From assembly GCA_004563715.1 (NCBI GenBank), contig SIRX01000030.1, positions 1 to 64,000 on the forward strand: DNA of 64,000 bases, read 5' to 3'. The notes under the pieces were generated by a model. It saw nothing but the letters and a program-made list of their open reading frames with translations, had not been told where the DNA came from and made no database searches. Position numbers and translations under genes: made by a program. This stretch comes from Actinomycetota bacterium. GTDB taxonomy: Bacteria; Actinomycetota; Rubrobacteria; Rubrobacterales; Rubrobacteraceae. Shown here piece after piece: positions 54,137 through 63,190 of the stretch (its first letter is position 1; each line of letters starts with the position of its first letter).

Positions 54137-54153
54137 GGCGCCGGACCGGCGCC
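54137..54153. promoter_or_regulatory. 17-bp near-perfect palindrome GGCGCCGG-A-CCGGCGCC
   Basis: 8-bp arms around one central base, between the MalK-like gene and the SBP gene; candidate operator. Confidence 0.4.
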
Positions 54154-54208
54154 CAATACACGCCCGTCTTTTCTGGCCGGCGCGTCCGTCACGCGCACGT
54201 GCCAAGGG

Positions 54209-55393
54209 TTACTGCAAGATAGCCTCCTCCGTCTCGGGATCAAACAGGTGTACCTTGCTAGAGTCGATCAGCAGCCGGACTTCCTTGCCCTCCCGGGCAA
54301 CGGTCTCCGGGGAGACCCGGGCGACCAGCAACTCTCCGGCATCGTCGTCTTCGCCCCCGACCTCGGCCTCTTCTTCCGCCAGGCTCTCCATGTGGGCTTT
54401 TTCAGCCTGCGAGAGCTCGAAGTAGACGTACTTCTCGTTGCCCATGCTCTCTATCACCTGAGGCTCCACGGTGATCGGGGTGGTCCCCTCCGGGTTCTCG
54501 ACGACCTCGGCGTCTTCTATGTTCTCCGGCCGGATGCCCACCACGACGTCGTTGTTGATGTACGGGTCCAGGTCGACGTTCTCGAGCTTCTCGCGGGAGA
54601 GCGGGACGCGGGCCTCGCCGAAAGCGGCGACAATGTTCCCATTGTCCTTCTCCAGGTGGCCCTTGACGAAGTTCATCGCCGGGCTGCCGATAAAGCCCGC
54701 CACAAACACGTTGTTGGGATACTCGTACATCTCCTGGGGCGGCGCGATCTGCTGCACGATGCCGTCCTTGAGCAGCACGATCCGGTCGGCCATCGTCATG
54801 GCCTCGGTCTGGTCGTGGGTGACGTAGATTGTCGTGACCCCGATGCGGTTGTGGAGCTTGGCTATCTCCGTGCGCATCTGGACCCGGAGCTTGGCGTCGA
54901 GGTTGGAGAGCGGCTCGTCCATGAGGAACGCCTTCGGGTCCCGGACTATCGCCCGTCCGAGGGCCACCCGCTGACGCTGGCCGCCCGAGAGGGCCACCGG
55001 CTTGCGGTTGAGGAAGTTCTCCAGGCCCAGGATTTTGGCCGCGTCGTTTACCCGCCGGTCTATCTCGTCCGAGTCCACCTTGCGCAGCTTGAGGGCGAAG
55101 GCCATGTTCTCCCGGACGTTCATGTGCGGGTAGAGGGCGTAGTTCTGGAAGACCATCGCTATGTCCCGCTCCCGGGGCGGCACGTCGTTGACCACCTCGT
55201 CCCCGATAAAGAGCTTGCCGTCCGTGATGTCCTCCAGGCCGGCCACCATGCGTAGGGCGGTGGACTTGCCGCATCCCGAAGGGCCGACAAAGACGACGAA
55301 CTCCCCGTCCGGGATGTCCAGGTTCATGTCCTGGATCGCGACCACGTCCTCGCCGTAGACTTTCTTTACGTCCTCAAACGTTATCTCCGCCAC
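54209..55393 (-). CDS. ABC transporter ATP-binding protein (MalK/UgpC-type)
   Basis: [27 protein letters not shown]...[36 protein letters not shown]...[13 protein letters not shown]. Confidence 0.95.
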   Translation of the reverse strand: MAEITFEDVKKVYGEDVVAIQDMNLDIPDGEFVVFVGPSGCGKSTALRMVAGLEDITDGKLFIGDEVVNDVPPRERDIAMVFQNYALYPHMNVRENMAFALKLRKVDSDEIDRRVNDAAKILGLENFLNRKPVALSGGQRQRVALGRAIVRDPKAFLMDEPLSNLDAKLRVQMRTEIAKLHNRIGVTTIYVTHDQTEAMTMADRIVLLKDGIVQQIAPPQEMYEYPNNVFVAGFIGSPAMNFVKGHLEKDNGNIVAAFGEARVPLSREKLENVDLDPYINNDVVVGIRPENIEDAEVVENPEGTTPITVEPQVIESMGNEKYVYFELSQAEKAHMESLAEEEAEVGGEDDDAGELLVARVSPETVAREGKEVRLLIDSSKVHLFDPETEEAILQ

Positions 55394-55496
55394 CTCGAAG
55401 ACCTCCTTTTGTATAGACGACCGGCTATCGCGCCGACCCCTTTACTTATCTCATTTTCTAGTCCGCTCACCCCAGCAGTTTGGCGAACATTCTACC

Positions 55497-56687
55497 CTAA
55501 CGGGAATTCGCTGCATACAGCGGATAGCGGTCTTTGACCTCCCGGACCCGTCGAAATGCTTCTTCTACCCGCCCGCGCGGTATCTCCCCGGCCTCGACGG
55601 CCCCGATCACGGCCTCGTATGCTTCTACCTGGTCCTCGTACGGGCCGACGACGATGAGCAGGTCGGCCCCGGCTTTTACGGCCTCGACCGCCACCCTCCC
55701 GGGCGGCTCCTCCCCCGAAGCGCCCACCATGCCAAGGTCGTCCGTGACGACGACGCCCTCGAAGCCCAGCTCCCGCCGCAACAGGCTTACGGCGTCAGGC
55801 GAGAGGCTGGCGGGACGCTCCGGGTCTATGGCCGGGTAGAGCAGGTGCCCGACCATGACCATCGGCACGCCCGCCGCCACCGCCGCCCGGAACGGCGGCA
55901 GGTCGTAGTTCAGGACCGTCTCCCGGGCGTGCTCCACCACGGGCAGGTCCACGTGCGAGTCGGCGGCCGCAACCCCGTGGTTGGGGAAGTGCTTCGCCGC
56001 GGAGACGACCCCCGCCGACTCGAAGCCCTCCACGGCCGCCGCGCCCATCACCGCCACCAGGCCCGGATCCTCGCCGTAGGACCGGCTCCCGATGGCGGCC
56101 CCGTAGCCGGTGTCCACCACCGGGGCCAGGTCCGTGTTGACGCCCGCGCGGCGCAACTCCCGGCCGGTTTGCACGGCAATCTGGCGGGCCACAGCGGGGT
56201 CTCCGCCAGCCCCGACCTCCGCGGCGGCGGGCTGCGGCGTCACCCACGGGGCGGAGGATACCTCGCCACCCTCCTCGTCCACGGCGACGAGGAGCGGTGT
56301 GGAAGGTTCGTTGTCCAGCGCCAGCTCCTGCAGGGAGCGGACGAGCGCGGCCGTCTGCCCTTCACTCTCCATGTTGTGGCCGAGCAACAGCACGCCGCCG
56401 ATGTTCCGGTCCCGGACCAGCGCCTCGATCTGCGGGTCTGGTTGCGTGCCGGGCAACCCCACCAGGAACATCTGGCCGACCATCTCTTCCAGGCTCATAG
56501 AGCTTTCTTCCACCGTCCGCCCTCCCGGCTCGGGGGCTTGCTGTCCTCCGGCCCGCGTAACGGCGGTCGTCCCCGGGGTCTCACCTCTCTCCGGGCCGTC
56601 CGTACCGGACCCCCGAGGCTCCGTTCCGGAGCACGCGGCGAGCAGGAGTCCCGCGCAGATCAGCAGGAGGGCGGCCCGGCACATCAC
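55497..56687 (-). CDS. Glycoside hydrolase family 3 (NagZ-like) lipoprotein
   Basis: MMCRAALLLICAGLLLAACSGTEP; VGLPGTQPDPQIEALVRDRNIGGVLLLGHNMES...VAVDEEGGEVSSAPW...AKHFPNHGVAAADSHVDLPVV...FEGVVVTDDLGM. Confidence 0.9.
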   Translation of the reverse strand: MMCRAALLLICAGLLLAACSGTEPRGSGTDGPERGETPGTTAVTRAGGQQAPEPGGRTVEESSMSLEEMVGQMFLVGLPGTQPDPQIEALVRDRNIGGVLLLGHNMESEGQTAALVRSLQELALDNEPSTPLLVAVDEEGGEVSSAPWVTPQPAAAEVGAGGDPAVARQIAVQTGRELRRAGVNTDLAPVVDTGYGAAIGSRSYGEDPGLVAVMGAAAVEGFESAGVVSAAKHFPNHGVAAADSHVDLPVVEHARETVLNYDLPPFRAAVAAGVPMVMVGHLLYPAIDPERPASLSPDAVSLLRRELGFEGVVVTDDLGMVGASGEEPPGRVAVEAVKAGADLLIVVGPYEDQVEAYEAVIGAVEAGEIPRGRVEEAFRRVREVKDRYPLYAANSR

Positions 56688-56796
56688 GGCCGCGCGTCCC
56701 CGCTCCCGGCTGACTTTCCGCTTCTCAGAGGCTCCTCTCCATCAACGGTGCAGTTTACCGCTGAGACGGACCCGGGGCTCGGGTATCCTGAGGGCA

Positions 56797-58152
56797 GTGA
56801 TCGAGCTGCGCTACGATTCCGGCACCCTCATCGCCAGCGGGGAAGCCCCCCCGCCCGAGCCTTTTGTGTGGGACGGGCGCACCCGGCAGTGGCGCGCCCC
56901 GGCGAACGCCTACCGCAACACGATGCTCGGGTTGCGGGGCTCCGGGACGCCGCACGAGGACCGGGCCGCCCGCTTCGAGAAGCTCTCCCTGGAATCAAGG
57001 GTCTCCCTGGAGCCCCGGCCTTACCAGAGGGCGGCGCTCGCCGCCTGGCGCCGGAAGGACCTGCGCGGGGTGGTGGTGCTCCCGACGGGGGCGGGCAAGA
57101 CCGCTGTGGCGGTGCGGGCCGTCGAGCGGGTCGGGCGCAGCGCGCTCGTCGTGGTCCCGACGCTCGCCCTGCTCAAGCAGTGGTACTCGGTCCTCACGGA
57201 TGCCTTCGGCGGCTCGGTGGAGGTCGGCCTGCTCGGCGGCGGCTACCACGAGGTCACGCCGCTCACCGTGACCACCTACGACTCGGCCTACATCCACGCC
57301 GAGCGCTATGGCGACCGGTTCGCGCTCGCCGTCTACGACGAGGTCCACCACCTGCCCGCCGAGAAGTACGCCATGATCCCCAAGATGCTCCTCGCCCCGT
57401 ACTCGCTGGGCCTCACCGCCACCCCCGAGCGGCCCGACGGGGGCCACGCGCTGCTGCCGGAGCTGGTGGGCCGTATCTGCTACCGGCTCTCGCCCGAGGA
57501 CCTGGCCGGCACCTACCTGGCCCCCTACGAGCTGATCCGCATCCCGATAGAACTGACGGCCCACGAGCGCTACGAGTACGCCCAGGCCGACGCCATCTAC
57601 CGGGACTTCCTGCGCAAGCACAACCTCTCTATGCGATCTCCGGAGGACTGGCAGCGCTTTATTCTGGTCGCCGCCACGAGCCACTCCGGGGGCCGGGAGG
57701 CGCTGCTGGCGGCCCGGCGGCGGCGCGAGATACAGTCCGGGGCGCTGCGCAAGGGCGTGACCCTGGAGTCCCTGCTCAGACGCCACTGGAACGACCGGTG
57801 CATAGTCTTCACCAAGAGCGTCGAGGAAGTGTACGCGATCTCCGCGAGGTTCCTGATCCCCGGCATCACCTACGAGACCCCGGCGCGGGAGCGCAAGGAG
57901 ATCCTGGACCGCTTCCGGGAGGGCCGCTACCGCACGATAGTAGCCTCCGACGTGCTGAACGAGGGCGTGGACGTCCCGGACGCGAACGTGGCGATCATCC
58001 TCGCCGGCAGCGCCTCCCACCGGGAGTACGTCCAGCGCCTGGGCCGCATCCTCCGCCCGAAAGACGGCAAGCAAGCCGTCCTCTACGAGCTCGTAACCTC
58101 CCAGACGAACGAGGAGTTCGCCTCCCGGCGGCGCCGGGAGGCGGCAGTGTAG
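56797..58152 (+). CDS. XPB-like DEAD/DEAH superfamily II helicase
   Basis: LEPRPYQRAALAAWRRKDLRGVVVLPTGAGKTAVAVRAVERVGRSALVVVPTLALLKQW...VYDEVHHLPAEKY...LGLTATPERPDG...FTKSVEEVYAISARFLIPGITYETPARERKEILDRFREGRYRTIVASDVLNEGVDVPDANVAIILAGSASHREYVQRLGRILRP. Confidence 0.9.
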   Translation: MIELRYDSGTLIASGEAPPPEPFVWDGRTRQWRAPANAYRNTMLGLRGSGTPHEDRAARFEKLSLESRVSLEPRPYQRAALAAWRRKDLRGVVVLPTGAGKTAVAVRAVERVGRSALVVVPTLALLKQWYSVLTDAFGGSVEVGLLGGGYHEVTPLTVTTYDSAYIHAERYGDRFALAVYDEVHHLPAEKYAMIPKMLLAPYSLGLTATPERPDGGHALLPELVGRICYRLSPEDLAGTYLAPYELIRIPIELTAHERYEYAQADAIYRDFLRKHNLSMRSPEDWQRFILVAATSHSGGREALLAARRRREIQSGALRKGVTLESLLRRHWNDRCIVFTKSVEEVYAISARFLIPGITYETPARERKEILDRFREGRYRTIVASDVLNEGVDVPDANVAIILAGSASHREYVQRLGRILRPKDGKQAVLYELVTSQTNEEFASRRRREAAV

Positions 58153-58153
58153 G

Positions 58154-59407
58154 ATGCTCCGGGGCGAGCACGTCATGGCCCGCGTCCTCCGGGGGCGGCT
58201 GGTGCCCCATCGGCTACCCACGAGCGACCGGCGGGCCCTGGACGTCGCGGCGGAGCTGAGCGGCCTCTACGCCGCCCACCGGGACCGGCCCCGCGCGGAG
58301 CTGGAGGAGAGGCTCGCCGCCGCCGAGGAGGAGCTGGGGCCCCGGCTCGACCCCCGGCGGGGCTTCCGCATCGTGCGCGCCTTAGGCAAGCTCCTCGAAG
58401 AGCGCAGCGGGTGGGCCGCGCCCACGCCGGCGGACCCCTACACGGTCCGCACCCGCGTCTTCGAGCTGGCCGCCGCGATGCCGGAGCTGCCATCGGAAGA
58501 AGTTGGGCTCCTCGAAGCCCCAACGAGAGATGAAGTCCTCTCCCGGGTGGCGCGGGAGACCGGGCTCGAAGACCCGGCCTCCGTGATGTACGCCGACCGG
58601 CAGGGGGCGCAGTTGCTCGGCGCCTTCGAGGAGCCAGCGCCGGAGGAGCTGCTGGGGAGGTACAACGTCGCCCAGGTCCAGGGCGTGCTCTACGGCGCCC
58701 GGGAGCTTACCGTGGACCTCGGACGGGAGGCCGACGCCCGGCTGGTCTTCCACTACGTAAAGCTGATGGACCTGATCTACCGCCTGGAGACGACCGGCCG
58801 CGGCTACAGGATCCACCTCGACGGGCCGCTCTCCATCTTCGGCGGCACCCGCAAGTACGGGCTCCGGCTGGCCAAGTTCCTCCCCGGGCTGCTGCTCACC
58901 GCGCCATGGCGGCTCTCGGCGGCCGTGGAGTGGCGGGGCCGCGATACCACCCTGGAGCTGGACTCGGAGTCCTCGGACCTCGCGAGCCACTACCGGGGGC
59001 CGCGGGAGGAAGGCCGGGAGGTAAACGAAGCCTTCGTCCGGGCCTGGGAGCGGGCCCGGGACACGGGGAGCTGGGAGATGGAGCCCGGCCCCGGCGTCTT
59101 GCCCCTCCCCGAGCTGAAGACCGCCCTCGTCCCGGACTTCAGCCTCCGGCACGCCGGCACGGGCGAGGTGGCTCACCTGGAGGTGCTGGGCTTCTGGTCC
59201 GAGCGGCACCTCGTAGACCGGGTCGCGCTGCTGCGGGAGGCGCGCAGGCGCGGGCACCGGTTCCTGATCGCCGCCTCCGAGAAGCTCGGGGCCGCCCCCG
59301 AGGTCCTCGCGGAGGCGGCGGGCGGCGAGGTGGTGCCGTTCAAGAACCGCCTGGAAGTAAAGGCCGTGCTCCGGGCGCTCGGGGAGGACGCCGCTCCCGA
59401 CGTATAA
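58154..59407 (+). CDS. DUF790 family protein (Bax1-like nuclease)
   Basis: LVPHRLPTSDRRALDVAAELSGLYAAHRDRPRAELEERLAAAEEELGPRLDPRRGFRIVRALGKLLEER...YNVAQVQGVLYGARELTVDL...LPELKTALVPDFSLRH...LEVLGFWSERHLVDRVALL; 2 nt after the XPB-like gene. Confidence 0.85.
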   Translation: MLRGEHVMARVLRGRLVPHRLPTSDRRALDVAAELSGLYAAHRDRPRAELEERLAAAEEELGPRLDPRRGFRIVRALGKLLEERSGWAAPTPADPYTVRTRVFELAAAMPELPSEEVGLLEAPTRDEVLSRVARETGLEDPASVMYADRQGAQLLGAFEEPAPEELLGRYNVAQVQGVLYGARELTVDLGREADARLVFHYVKLMDLIYRLETTGRGYRIHLDGPLSIFGGTRKYGLRLAKFLPGLLLTAPWRLSAAVEWRGRDTTLELDSESSDLASHYRGPREEGREVNEAFVRAWERARDTGSWEMEPGPGVLPLPELKTALVPDFSLRHAGTGEVAHLEVLGFWSERHLVDRVALLREARRRGHRFLIAASEKLGAAPEVLAEAAGGEVVPFKNRLEVKAVLRALGEDAAPDV

Positions 59408-59414
59408 TGACGAT

Positions 59415-59873
59415 ATGAGCCAGGAGACCAAATCGCTCTTGATCCTGATCCTGGGCTGTACGGCCGCGGCCGCGCTCTTCGGCTTCGGCGCGAACGTGCT
59501 CTCTTTCCGGAGCGCCTACGAGGAGAGCGGCCGGGAGGTGCTCATCCTGCTGGCCCGCATCACCGTCTACGTGGTGCTCGCCATCATACTCGTGTTCAAG
59601 GGCGGCTGGCGGGGCCTGGCCGGCGCCCTCTTTATGGTCTCCGTGGCCACGACGGCCGAGTGGTGGCTGCTGCCGGCCGCGTACTCCTGGGCGGCGCTGA
59701 GCGACCCGTCCGGCTACCGGGAGACCCTGGGCACGGTTGCGAGGCCCCCCTACGTGATGTGGGCGCTCTTCGACGTGCTCGCGGTCGGCATCGCCGCCGC
59801 CGCGACCCAGGGGCTGAGGGTCATCCTCATGAACTTCGGGCCCGAAGCCCAGCACCACTACCGGGAGGATTGA
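59415..59873 (+). CDS. Hypothetical multi-TM membrane protein
   Basis: Four hydrophobic segments, conserved reading frame, 8 nt after the Bax1-like gene. Confidence 0.7.
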   Translation: MSQETKSLLILILGCTAAAALFGFGANVLSFRSAYEESGREVLILLARITVYVVLAIILVFKGGWRGLAGALFMVSVATTAEWWLLPAAYSWAALSDPSGYRETLGTVARPPYVMWALFDVLAVGIAAAATQGLRVILMNFGPEAQHHYRED

Positions 59874-60136
59874 TCCTCGGGCCCCACGACCTCGAAGTCC
59901 TCGTCCTCGTCGAAGTCCAGCAGGAACACCTCGCCCCGGGCGTTGAAGTCGTAGCGCGAACGCGGCAGCACGCCCTCCAGCGAGTCCTCGATCTCCACGC
60001 CGGTCACGAGCCGGCCCCGCCCCTCGCAGCGCCTGCACGGCATCGGCCGCCAGGCGGCGCCGTCGTCACCGCGACCCTCGCAGTTGGGGCACTCGCGAAA
60101 GCTCGTATAGCGGATGGCAAGGGTTCGGCGGGGCAT
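59858..60136 (-). CDS. Small DnaJ-type zinc-finger protein
   Basis: Two CxxCxGxG motifs: CPNCEGRG and CRRCEGRG. Confidence 0.65.
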   Translation of the reverse strand: MPRRTLAIRYTSFRECPNCEGRGDDGAAWRPMPCRRCEGRGRLVTGVEIEDSLEGVLPRSRYDFNARGEVFLLDFDEDEDFEVVGPEDQSSR

Positions 60137-60189
60137 CGGCGCTCGGCCGGATTGTAGCCGAACGCCGGTGCCAACGTCAGCCCCGGCTT

Positions 60190-61311
60190 TTACCCGGGGA
60201 TCGGGCCGCGCTCCTCTTTCACCGTGCCGGTGGGCTGTTCGGAGGGTCCCCCGGCCTCCTGGGTCAGCACGCCCTCGGCCTGCCCGGAGGGTTCCTCAAC
60301 CCCGAAGTTAAAGACGAGCCGGGCGTCCACCTTGCCCTCCTCGACCTCCTCGAAGGCGTCGTTCACCGCGTCGAGCTGGCGCTCCTGGTGTATCACCCGG
60401 GTCCGGCCCGCCGCGTGCAGCTCGAAGACCTCCTGGAGGTCCAGGCGGGTGCCGACGATCGAGCCGACCACGTTGATCCCGTTCAGCACCGTCTCGAAGA
60501 TGGGGAGTTGTACGTAGTTGTCTGCCGGGAGCGCCACGAAGACGATGGTGCCGCCGCGCTTGAGGGCGTTGAAGCCCTGCTCGAAGGCCCGCGGAGAGAC
60601 GGCGGTGGCGATCACCGCGTCGGCCCCGCCGAGCTTCTTGATCTCCTCGACCGGGTCCTGCTCCCGGGCGTTGACGGTGTACTCGGCCCCGAGCTGCCGG
60701 GCGAGGTCCAGCTTCTCGTCGAAGATGTCCACCGCGACCACCGCCGCGCCCGCCACCCGGGCGTACTGCATCGCCAGGTGCCCGAGCCCGCCGATGCCGA
60801 AGACGGCGACCAGGTCCGAGGGCCGGGTCCCCGACACCTTGACGGCCTTGTAGGTCGTGACGCCCGCGCAGGTCAGCGGGGCGGCCTCCAGAGGGCTCAC
60901 ACCCTCCGGCACCCGGCCGACGAACTTGGCGAAGCCCTTGGCGTACTCGGCGTAGGAGCCGTCAACGGCGTAGCCCGTGTTGAGCTGCTTCTCGCACAGC
61001 GTCTCCCAGCCCGAGGCGCAGTACTCGCAGGCCCCGCAGGCGTAGCCCAGCCAGGGGACCGCCACCCGCTCGCCCTCTTCAACCTCCGTTACCCCGGAGC
61101 CGACGCTCTCCACGATCCCCACGCCCTCGTGGCCCGGGATCAGGGGCAGCTTCGGCTTTACCGGCCAGTCGCCGTGGGCGGCGTGGATGTCCGTGTGGCA
61201 GAGCCCGGAGGCCTCGATCTTCACCACCACCTCGCCCGGTCCCGGCTCGGGCTTGGGCACGTCCTCGACGCGCAACGGCTCCGTGAAGTCGTGAACTACG
61301 GCGGCTTTCAT
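60190..61311 (-). CDS. Zinc-dependent alcohol dehydrogenase (AdhP/AdhT-like)
   Basis: GLCHTDIHAAHGDWPVKPKLPLIPGHEGVGIVESVG...CGACEYCASGWETLCEKQLNTGYAVDGSYAEYAKG. Confidence 0.93.
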   Translation of the reverse strand: MKAAVVHDFTEPLRVEDVPKPEPGPGEVVVKIEASGLCHTDIHAAHGDWPVKPKLPLIPGHEGVGIVESVGSGVTEVEEGERVAVPWLGYACGACEYCASGWETLCEKQLNTGYAVDGSYAEYAKGFAKFVGRVPEGVSPLEAAPLTCAGVTTYKAVKVSGTRPSDLVAVFGIGGLGHLAMQYARVAGAAVVAVDIFDEKLDLARQLGAEYTVNAREQDPVEEIKKLGGADAVIATAVSPRAFEQGFNALKRGGTIVFVALPADNYVQLPIFETVLNGINVVGSIVGTRLDLQEVFELHAAGRTRVIHQERQLDAVNDAFEEVEEGKVDARLVFNFGVEEPSGQAEGVLTQEAGGPSEQPTGTVKEERGPIPG

Positions 61312-61420
61312 CCGGCTCTCCTCTCGCCGACACCATTATGGAGCCGCCAATTTACATGACCGGCCGGTAGTCGGTCATGATCAAAATTGACTATTTTCGG
61401 GGCTGGTCTACCGTCCGGGC

Positions 61421-62671
61421 CTACCGCCAGCTCTGCTGGTAGGAGATCTGCTCCTCGGTCAGCTCCTCAGGCTCGACGCCCAGAGTGGCGAGCTTGGTGC
61501 GGGCGACGAGGTCGTCTATCTCCTCCGGGATGGTCTGCAATCCGGCCGGCATGCTCGCCGCGTTCCGGACGAGGTGGTGGGCGGCCAGCGCCTGGACGGC
61601 GAAGGTGAGGTCCATGATCTCCACCGGGTGGCCGTCAGCCGCCGCTATGTTCACCAGCCGCCCGCGCGCCAGCACGTGGAAACGCCGCCCGTCCTCCAGC
61701 TCGTACTCGGTGACGTTGCGCCGCGCCTCGCGCTCCGCCACGGCCATTTCCCGCAGCGCGGCGAGGTCGAACTCGTGGTCGTAGTGGCCCGCGTTCGCCA
61801 GCAAGACGCCGTCCTTCATTCTTTCGAGGTGCTCCCGGCGCAAGACGTGGATGTTGCCCGTCCCGGTGAGGAACACGTCCCCCACCCCGGCGGCGTCCAG
61901 CGAGTTCATCACCTCGTAACCTTCTGCATAAGCCTCCAGCAGCTTGACCGGGTCGGGCTCGCAGACGATCACGCGCGCCCCCATTCCGGCGGCGTACTTG
62001 GCGAGCCCGCGGCTCACCCAGCCGAAGCCCATCACCACCACGGCCTTGCCGCTGATAAACAGGTTGGTGTTGGAGAGCAGGGCCACGATCGAGGAGTGCC
62101 CCGTGCCGTAGCGGTTGTCGAAGAGGTGCTTCATCCGGGCGTCGTTGGCGGCCAGCACCGGGAACGGCAGGACCTCCTCGGCGTCCATCGCCTTGAGCTT
62201 GAGGATGCCGGTGGTCGTCTCCTCCGACGCCCCGATAACGCCGTCGAGCAGGTCCGGGCGGTGGACGATCATGCGTCCTACCAGCTCGGCCCCGTCGTCG
62301 ATGATGACCTCCGGCGCGGTCTCGATGGTCTGCATCAAATACCCTTCGAAGTCTTCGTCCGAGGGGTCGTGGGTGGCGTAGACCCGCACGCCGCGCTCGG
62401 CCAGGGCGGCGCACACGTCGTCCTGGGTGGAGAGAGGGTTGCTGCCTGAGACGGTGACGTCGGCCCCCGCCTCGGCGAGCAGGATAGCCAGGTAGGCCGT
62501 CTTGGCCTCCAGGTGGATGGTCATGGCGACCTTCCGGCCCCGCAACGAGCCGTCGGCGAGCTGGTTCCGGAATATGGTGTTCAGCACCGGCGAGTGCTGG
62601 GCCGCCCAGTCTATCTTGCGGTGCCCCTCGGGCGCGAGGGTAGGGTCCTTGACGATCGAATCTCGGGTCAC
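61421..62671 (-). CDS. ahcY: Adenosylhomocysteinase (S-adenosyl-L-homocysteine hydrolase)
   Basis: LEAKTAYLAILLAEAGADVTVSGSNPLSTQDDVCAAL...VVMGFGWVSRGLAKYAAGMGARVIVCEPDP; GTG at 62671 with an AGGAGG RBS. Confidence 0.95.
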   Translation of the reverse strand: MTRDSIVKDPTLAPEGHRKIDWAAQHSPVLNTIFRNQLADGSLRGRKVAMTIHLEAKTAYLAILLAEAGADVTVSGSNPLSTQDDVCAALAERGVRVYATHDPSDEDFEGYLMQTIETAPEVIIDDGAELVGRMIVHRPDLLDGVIGASEETTTGILKLKAMDAEEVLPFPVLAANDARMKHLFDNRYGTGHSSIVALLSNTNLFISGKAVVVMGFGWVSRGLAKYAAGMGARVIVCEPDPVKLLEAYAEGYEVMNSLDAAGVGDVFLTGTGNIHVLRREHLERMKDGVLLANAGHYDHEFDLAALREMAVAEREARRNVTEYELEDGRRFHVLARGRLVNIAAADGHPVEIMDLTFAVQALAAHHLVRNAASMPAGLQTIPEEIDDLVARTKLATLGVEPEELTEEQISYQQSWR

Positions 62672-62711
62672 TGCTCTCCGGCCTCCTATGATTGTCACTG
62701 GCACGCGTACC

Positions 62712-62765
62712 GTAGTTTACATGCGTCGGGCGCAGGCTTCCGCCGGTCAGAAGCATGTGAACTAC
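62712..62765 (-). promoter_or_regulatory. Imperfect 13-bp inverted repeat upstream of ahcY (RNA leader hairpin or operator)
   Basis: Plus strand GTAGTTTACATGC (62712-62724) ... GCATGTGAACTAC (62753-62765), one mismatch in 13. Confidence 0.6.
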
Positions 62766-62779
62766 ATGGATAGCATGTG

Positions 62780-62785
62780 TATAAT
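62780..62785 (+). promoter_or_regulatory. Candidate -10 box TATAAT of a leaderless transcript
   Basis: Perfect TATAAT, 10 nt before the GTG codon at 62795. Confidence 0.45.
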
Positions 62786-62794
62786 TCGGGCGTT

Positions 62795-63190
62795 GTGAGG
62801 ATAGGAGTCAAACACCGGGATCGCAGCGCGCTGGCGAGCTACCTGGCTATCCAGGTGGTGTGGGGATTGCTGGTCCTGTTGACGCCGGTGGCGATGAGCC
62901 TGTACCCGTCGAGGGTATGGGCGCTCCCCTTCGGCTGCGTAACGGTCGCCGGGGGGCTGCACCTGACGTACTTCCGGTACGAGTATAACGCCCTGGTCGA
63001 GCGCGTCGTGACCACGGTCCCCGCTTTCCGGCATTTCGTCCCCTCGCGGCCGAACCCGGAGCTCTACCTACCCCTGGGCGTCGCCTACACGCTCTTCGGC
63101 ATCGCTTCGGTAACCCTGGCGGTTTTCCCCACCAGCCTCCTGGACCCTGCGATCCTGGAGCCGGTAACGCTCTTGCAGCACCTGTTCTAG
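62795..63190 (+). CDS. Hypothetical membrane protein
   Basis: VRIGVKHRDRSALASYLAIQVVWGLLVLLTPVAMSLYPSRVWALPFGCVTVAGG..., several TM segments; GTG in frame with the track ORF starting at 62777. Confidence 0.6.
   Translation: MRIGVKHRDRSALASYLAIQVVWGLLVLLTPVAMSLYPSRVWALPFGCVTVAGGLHLTYFRYEYNALVERVVTTVPAFRHFVPSRPNPELYLPLGVAYTLFGIASVTLAVFPTSLLDPAILEPVTLLQHLF

Noticed and set aside
52691-55255. 854-aa plus-strand ORF over the ABC transporter genes
   Set aside because: Antisense shadow of the solute-binding protein and ATPase genes.
55845-58259. 804-aa plus-strand ORF spanning GH3 and the helicase
   Set aside because: Out-of-frame relative to the clear XPB-like helicase and antisense to GH3.
62712-62765. 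Matching the ahcY leader to the known SAH riboswitch
   Set aside because: The recalled consensus core was not found; kept only as an unassigned structured element.
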